A stretch of 29,303 nt of DNA. Origin: JBQCHF01 sp051954955 (lineage in GTDB: Bacteria > Actinomycetota > Actinomycetes > Motilibacterales > Motilibacteraceae). The notes below the pieces were generated by a model. The model was not told the DNA's origin, ran no database searches, and saw only the letters and a list, made by a program, of their open reading frames with translations. Below, in pieces: positions 25,316-29,303 of the stretch. Each line of letters begins with the position of its first letter. Positions within the stretch are counted from its first letter, which is position 1. The stretch covers positions 1-29,303 of the forward strand of contig JBQCHF010000185.1 in assembly GCA_051954955.1 (NCBI GenBank), given 5' to 3'. A program made the position numbers and the translations under genes.

Positions 25316-25500
25316 GGGTGTTCCTCTCGGTATAGGACCGCCGGTGGGCGGCACCTCTTACCTAGTAGGTGCAGGCCCTGGCGCGCAAAGGAGATTCGGT
25401 CGTCCTCGCGCTGCTCACGCTCAGCAGCCACCCACCGTGTGATCAAGGACACCAGGCGCTCCGCCCCGCGAGGGACAGCCCCTTCCCGCCTCATCTGGTT

Positions 25501-25558
25501 GCTTCCCGCCGTGGATTCACGGCGGGAAGCGACCGATGGTCACGTGAACGTGATCGTT
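25501..25558 (-). terminator. Bipartite 3' element of the RNA methyltransferase gene
   Basis: On the plus strand: a 13-bp perfect stem GCTTCCCGCCGTG/CACGGCGGGAAGC (25501-25530, loop GATT), 7 nt, then GGTCACGTGAACGTGATC (25538-25555), one base off a perfect palindrome, and GTTGG. It starts 12 nt beyond the stop at 25568. The most diverged of the four copies. Confidence 0.7.
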
Positions 25559-25567
25559 GGCAGGCGG

Positions 25568-26929
25568 CTAGGAGCTCGGCACCGGGCGGAGGATCGCCAC
25601 GCACTCCACGTGGGCGGTCATCGGGAACAGGTCGAAGGCCCGCAGTCCGGAGCGGTCCGGGTCCAGCTGGTAACCGCGCTCGGCGAACCAGGCGAGGTCG
25701 CGGGCCAGGGCGGCGGGGTCGCAGGCGACGTAGGCGATGGCGCGGGCCTTGACCTTGCTCACGGCGTCGACGACGGCGCGGCCGGCGCCCTGCCGCGGCG
25801 GGTCGAGCACCACCAGGTCGGCGCGGCGCAGCCGCAGGGCGCGCAGCACCTGGTCGACGGCCCCGCGCTCGATCCGCACGGTGGGCAGGTCGGCCAGGTT
25901 GTGCCGGGCGTCCTCCCCGGCGGCCCGGTCGCCCTCCACGGCGGTGACCCGGCCGCCCGGGCCGAGCCGCTGCGCCAGGGCGCCGGCGAAGAGCCCCACC
26001 CCGCAGTAGAGGTCGAGCGCGGACTCCCCGGGCTGGGGGTCCAGCCCCTCGAGCACCGCCGCCACCAGCGCGTCGGTGGCCCCCGGGTGCACCTGCCAGA
26101 ACCCGCTGCCGCTCACCTGCCACTCGCGCCCGGCGGCCCGCTCGTGCACCACGCCCCCGGCGGCACCCTCCGGGGCCGGCTCCACCAGCACCAGCGACTC
26201 GCCGGTGCCGGAAGACGCCACCGCCTCGACGTCGCGGGCGCCGGGCCAGGTCCTGGCGGTGACCCGCAGCCGGTCAACCCCGGGGCTGGCGATCCGGCAG
26301 TGGTCGATCGGCACCACCACGTGCGAGCGGTGCTTGCGCAGCCCGGCGCGCCCCTCGTCGTCCACGGCGAAGCGCACCCGGGTGCGCCAGTCGAGCCCCT
26401 GGTCGTCGCCGGGCACCGGCTCGACCACGAGGTCCCGCTCGAGGTGCGCCAGCCGGCGCAGCTGCTCGCGCACGACGTCGGCCTTGAGCCGGCGCTGGGC
26501 CTCCAGCGAGGCGTGCTGCCAGTCGCAGCCCCCGCACCGGCCGGGGCCCGCCCACGGGCAGGGCGGCACCACCCGGTCCGGCGAGGCCGAGAGCACCTCG
26601 ACGGCGTCCGCGCGCAGGAAGGAGTCCCTTTCCCGGCCCTCGGTCACCTCCGCCAGGACCCGCTCGCCGGGCAGGGCGTGGCGCACGAACAGCACCCGGC
26701 CCTCGTGCCGGGCCACGCAGTGGCCGCCGTGCGCCACCGGGCCGACGTCGACCTCCACCCACAGGCCCACCAGCGAGGCGCCCTTGTCCGCGCGCTCCTG
26801 ACCCGGACGCGGACCGGTGCCGGAGCGGCGACCCCCCGACGCCCCCTGCGGCCGGCCCCGGCCGGGGCGGCCGGGGCGGCCAGGACGGCGCGACCCGCCG
26901 GAGCGCTCCGCCGGAGCGCCGGCGCTCAC
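25568..26929 (-). CDS. Class I SAM-dependent RNA uracil-C5 methyltransferase, RumA/TrmA type
   Basis: A 453-aa RNA m5U methyltransferase. A Gly/Arg/Pro-rich, probably RNA-contacting N-terminus of about 50 aa is followed by a TRAM domain (GLWVEVDVGPVAHGGHCVARHEGRVLFVRHALPGE), Fe-S type cysteines in CPWAGPGRCGGCDWQHA, the FWQVHPGATDALV region, SAM-binding ALDLYCGVGLFAGALA, VVLDPPRQGAG, the catalytic Cys in YVACDPAAL and the general-base Glu in TAHVECVAIL. The Fe-S cysteines favour RumA/RlmD over TrmA, although one expected Cys near the C-x5-C start is not obvious. The GTG start overlaps the TGA of the APC permease gene as GTGA, so the two are translationally coupled. Mycobacterium tuberculosis has the same pair (Rv2690c-Rv2689c). 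Confidence 0.92.
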   Translation of the reverse strand: MSAGAPAERSGGSRRPGRPGRPGRGRPQGASGGRRSGTGPRPGQERADKGASLVGLWVEVDVGPVAHGGHCVARHEGRVLFVRHALPGERVLAEVTEGRERDSFLRADAVEVLSASPDRVVPPCPWAGPGRCGGCDWQHASLEAQRRLKADVVREQLRRLAHLERDLVVEPVPGDDQGLDWRTRVRFAVDDEGRAGLRKHRSHVVVPIDHCRIASPGVDRLRVTARTWPGARDVEAVASSGTGESLVLVEPAPEGAAGGVVHERAAGREWQVSGSGFWQVHPGATDALVAAVLEGLDPQPGESALDLYCGVGLFAGALAQRLGPGGRVTAVEGDRAAGEDARHNLADLPTVRIERGAVDQVLRALRLRRADLVVLDPPRQGAGRAVVDAVSKVKARAIAYVACDPAALARDLAWFAERGYQLDPDRSGLRAFDLFPMTAHVECVAILRPVPSS

Positions 26930-28998
26930 CGCTCCCCCGTGCGTGCGCTCTCGCGCGCCTCGGTCACCGAGCGGGCGGCGCGCGGGCTCGGGCCGAGGTC
27001 GCCGCGGCGGACCGACCCGGCGACGGCGGCGGCCGCCTGCCGCTCCTCGGCGCCCTCGGACGAGCGCAGCTGCCAGGGCACGCTGGTGACCATGATCCCG
27101 GGCGTGAACAGCAGCCGGCCCTTGAGTCGCAGGGCGCTCTGGTTGTGCAACAGGTGCTCCCACCACTTGCCCACGACGTACTCGGGGATGAACACGGTGA
27201 CGACGTCGCGCGGACTGCTGCGGCGCACCGACTTGACGTAGTCGACGATCGGTTTGGTGATCTCGCGATAGGGCGAGTCCAGGGTCTTGAGCGGCACCGG
27301 GATCTGCCGTCGCTCCCACTCCCGGTGCAGCGCCTCGGACTCCTCGTCGCCGACGTTCACGGTCACGGCCTCCAGCGTGCTGGGGCGGGTGGCGCGGGCG
27401 AAGGCGATGGCGCGCAGGGTCGGCTTGTGCAGCTTGGAGACCAGCACGATGGCGTGGACCCGCGAGGGCAGCGTGGTGGGCGTCTCCTCCTCCAGCGCCA
27501 GCTCCTCGGAGACGCGGCTGTAGTGCCGCCGGATCCCCTTCATGATCAGGAAGATGACGACCATGGCGGCGATGGCGATCCAGGCGCCCTTGGTGAACTT
27601 GGTGAGCAGCACGACCACGAGCACCAGGCCGGTCAGGCCGCAGCCGAAGGCGTTGATGGCCCGCGAGCGGATCATCCGCCGGCGCGCGGCCGGGTCCGTC
27701 TCCTCGCGCAGGTGCCGGTTCCAGTGCCGCACCATGCCGGCCTGGCTCAGGGTGAACGAGACGAAGACGCCGACGATGTAGAGCTGGATCAGCCGGGTCA
27801 CCTGGGCGTCGAAGGCGACGATCAGCACGATGGCCAGCGTGGCCAGGGTGATGATTCCGTTGCTGAAGGCGAGCCGGTCCCCGCGCGTGTGCAGCTGGCG
27901 GGGCAGGAAGCCGTCGCGGGCCAGGATCGAGCCGAGCACCGGGAAGCCGTTGAAGGCGGTATTGGCGGCCAGCACCAGGATGACGCCGGTGACCGCGGCC
28001 ACGTAGTAGAAGCCGAGCGGGAAGTGGTCGAACACGCCCTTGCTCAGCTGGCCGATCACCGTGTCCTGCACGTAGTCCTCGCCCACCGGCTGCCCGTTGA
28101 GCAGCAGCTGCCGGGCGGGCTCCTCGGCGAAGCGCAGGTGCATGGCGTTGGCCAGCACGATCACGCTGAACAGCATGGTGAGCGCGATGGTGCCGAGCAG
28201 GAGCAGCGTGGTGGCCGCGTTCTTGCTCTTCGGCTTGCGGAACGCGGGCACGCCGTTGCTGATCGCCTCGACGCCGGTGAGCGCGGCCGAGCCGGAGGAG
28301 AACGCCCGCAGGATGAGGAACCCGGCGGCGAAGCCGGTGAACCCGTGGGCGAACTGCGACTCCGGAGCCAGCGTGAACTGGCTGCTCTCGGCCATCGGCA
28401 GCGACCCGGAGACGTAGCGGAACAGGCCCCACAGACCCATCCCGAGGATGCCGATCATGAAGCCGTAGGTGGGGATGGCGAACGCGGTGCCCGACTCGCG
28501 CACGCCGCGGAGGTTGACCGCGGCCAGCAGCAGCACCAGGGCGACCGCGACCGCGGCCTCGTGGCCGCGCAGGAAGGTGAGCGCGGAGGCGGCGTTCTGC
28601 ACGCCGGAGGACACCGACACCGCGACGGTGAGCACGTAGTCCACCAGCAGGGCGCTGGCCACGGTGATGCCGGCCGTGGGCCCGAGGTTGACCGTGGCCA
28701 CCTCGTAGTCGCCGCCGCCGCTGGGGTAGGCGTGCACGTTCTGGCGGTAGCTGGCCACGACGGTGAGCATGACCACCGCCACCGCGATCGCGATCTTCCA
28801 GGAGAAGGCGTAGGCGGCCAGACCGGCGGCCGACAGGGTCAGGAAGATCTCGTCCGGGGCGTAGGCGACGGAGGAGAGTGCGTCGCTGGCGAACACCGGC
28901 AGTGCGATGCGCTTGGGCAGCAGGGTCTCCCCCAGCCGGTCGCTGCGCATCGGGCGCCCGAGCAGCAACCGCTTGGGGAGGTCCGTCAAGGTGGGCAC
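26926..28998 (-). CDS. APC-superfamily permease with large cytoplasmic C-terminal domain
   Basis: A 690-aa membrane protein with about 12 transmembrane segments in residues about 40-490. LPVFASDALSSVAYAPDEIFLTL at the first segment and SGGGDYEVATVNLG are typical of the actinobacterial APC permeases encoded beside trkA genes. FLILRAFSSGSAALTGVEAISNGVPAFRKPKSKNA is the conserved TM6-TM7 region. The last 180 residues are soluble (HAIVLVSKLHKPTLRAIAFARATRPSTLEAVTVNVGDEE) and look like a USP-type alpha/beta domain. The substrate may be an amino acid or potassium. GTG 28998 is preferred: TACCAT lies 8 nt upstream and residues before it are not conserved. It is coupled to the RNA methyltransferase gene and divergent from trkA. 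Confidence 0.88.
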   Translation of the reverse strand: MPTLTDLPKRLLLGRPMRSDRLGETLLPKRIALPVFASDALSSVAYAPDEIFLTLSAAGLAAYAFSWKIAIAVAVVMLTVVASYRQNVHAYPSGGGDYEVATVNLGPTAGITVASALLVDYVLTVAVSVSSGVQNAASALTFLRGHEAAVAVALVLLLAAVNLRGVRESGTAFAIPTYGFMIGILGMGLWGLFRYVSGSLPMAESSQFTLAPESQFAHGFTGFAAGFLILRAFSSGSAALTGVEAISNGVPAFRKPKSKNAATTLLLLGTIALTMLFSVIVLANAMHLRFAEEPARQLLLNGQPVGEDYVQDTVIGQLSKGVFDHFPLGFYYVAAVTGVILVLAANTAFNGFPVLGSILARDGFLPRQLHTRGDRLAFSNGIITLATLAIVLIVAFDAQVTRLIQLYIVGVFVSFTLSQAGMVRHWNRHLREETDPAARRRMIRSRAINAFGCGLTGLVLVVVLLTKFTKGAWIAIAAMVVIFLIMKGIRRHYSRVSEELALEEETPTTLPSRVHAIVLVSKLHKPTLRAIAFARATRPSTLEAVTVNVGDEESEALHREWERRQIPVPLKTLDSPYREITKPIVDYVKSVRRSSPRDVVTVFIPEYVVGKWWEHLLHNQSALRLKGRLLFTPGIMVTSVPWQLRSSEGAEERQAAAAVAGSVRRGDLGPSPRAARSVTEARESARTGER

Positions 28999-29129
28999 TC
29001 TTCTAGATGGTAGGCGGGTGGCGACCTCGCACCGAACGCCGCGCCCGCCCGTGGCGAGGGCAGGTGCCCTCCCCGGCTGCAGGTCCGGGCCTGCGGCGCG
29101 GGCCCGCCCCGGGCGGGAGGGCCGGCGTG

Positions 29130-29135
29130 TAGCGT
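29130..29135 (+). promoter_or_regulatory. -10 box upstream of trkA
   Basis: TAGCGT lies 58 nt before the trkA GTG at 29194, leaving a leader of about 50 nt with GGAGCACCGGAAGG near the start, so this gene, unlike several neighbours, appears to have a ribosome binding site. Confidence 0.35.
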
Positions 29136-29193
29136 TCCCTCCCGGCGTCCCAGCAGGGGCACCGGCGGGTCGAGGGAGCACCGGAAGGTCGTC

Positions 29194-29303
29194 GTGCACT
29201 TCGTGATCATGGGCTGCGGGCGCGTCGGGAGCGCGGTGGCGCACAGCCTGGAGGACGCCGGCCACTCGGTCGCCATCATCGACCAGAACCCCGAGGCGTT
29301 CCG
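29194..29303 (+). CDS. trkA: TrkA-type potassium uptake protein, RCK N-domain (partial)
   Basis: Only the first 36 residues are in the window. VHFVIMGCGRVGSAVAHSLEDAG followed by HSVAIIDQNPEAF is a Rossmann NAD-binding start with the GCGRVG loop and the acidic residue (IIDQ) at the end of the second strand, as in TrkA/CeoB regulatory subunits of K+ channels and transporters. In Mycobacterium, ceoB-ceoC lie beside the same permease, so a second trkA gene probably follows outside the window. Confidence 0.88.
   Translation, partial: MHFVIMGCGRVGSAVAHSLEDAGHSVAIIDQNPEAF

Noticed and set aside
25369..25752. Plus-strand open frame upstream of the lipoprotein gene
   Set aside because: It runs through a lipoprotein promoter and the rumA 3' element, with no ribosome binding site and Arg-rich random composition.

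Overview
The window is very GC-rich (roughly 72-75% by eye), uses GTG starts freely and carries classic actinobacterial genes and synteny. It is chromosomal DNA of a high-GC actinomycete. A Geodermatophilales-like or related soil actinobacterium is my guess, made from protein style only and not from a marker gene.

Layout, left to right. (1) 58-1368, an RNase D/HRDC exonuclease. (2) 1478-2907, an iron-box-controlled EfeU/FTR1 iron permease with a minimal, cupredoxin-only EfeO lipoprotein. (3) 2951-6390, a fatty acid beta-oxidation operon, fadA-fadB, behind a large palindromic operator candidate. (4) 6459-8805, a membrane-anchored HExxH metallopeptidase and a divergent uncharacterised protein. 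(5) 8915-9812, an 898-bp insertion with 37/38-bp terminal inverted repeats and a 14-bp direct flanking duplication; it carries one recognisable gene, an Imm31-like immunity protein, and no transposase. (6) 9866-11776, dxs. (7) 11937-19892, a complete xylose module: xylF-xylG-xylH and a ROK regulator on the minus strand, then xylB and xylA on the plus strand, so import, isomerisation, phosphorylation and control lie together. (8) 19984-20710, a small EspC/WXG100-like protein and a conserved hypothetical. (9) 21160-24012, aconitase. (10) 24171-29303, a GNAT acetyltransferase, a lipoprotein, a RumA-type RNA uracil methyltransferase translationally coupled to an APC permease, and the start of a divergent TrkA/RCK potassium-uptake gene.

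From memory, the order trkA / APC permease / rumA / acnA / xylFGH-ROK / dxs / rnd resembles blocks in Streptomyces and Mycobacterium, so most of the window looks like core genome. The accessory part is the 898-bp insertion.

The two most interesting signals are not coding. First, a bipartite 3'-end element (a 13-16-bp perfect stem-loop with gene-specific arms, followed by a conserved GATCACG..CGTGATC palindrome and GTTC(C/G)G) sits just after the stop codons of four minus-strand genes: dxs, acnA, a lipoprotein gene and rumA. Second, the dxs copy has been split exactly at its conserved palindrome by the inverted-repeat element in (5). The intact copies therefore reveal the empty site and the target duplication. 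Several genes also show a TANNNT -10 box 6-7 nt before the start codon, which implies leaderless mRNAs.
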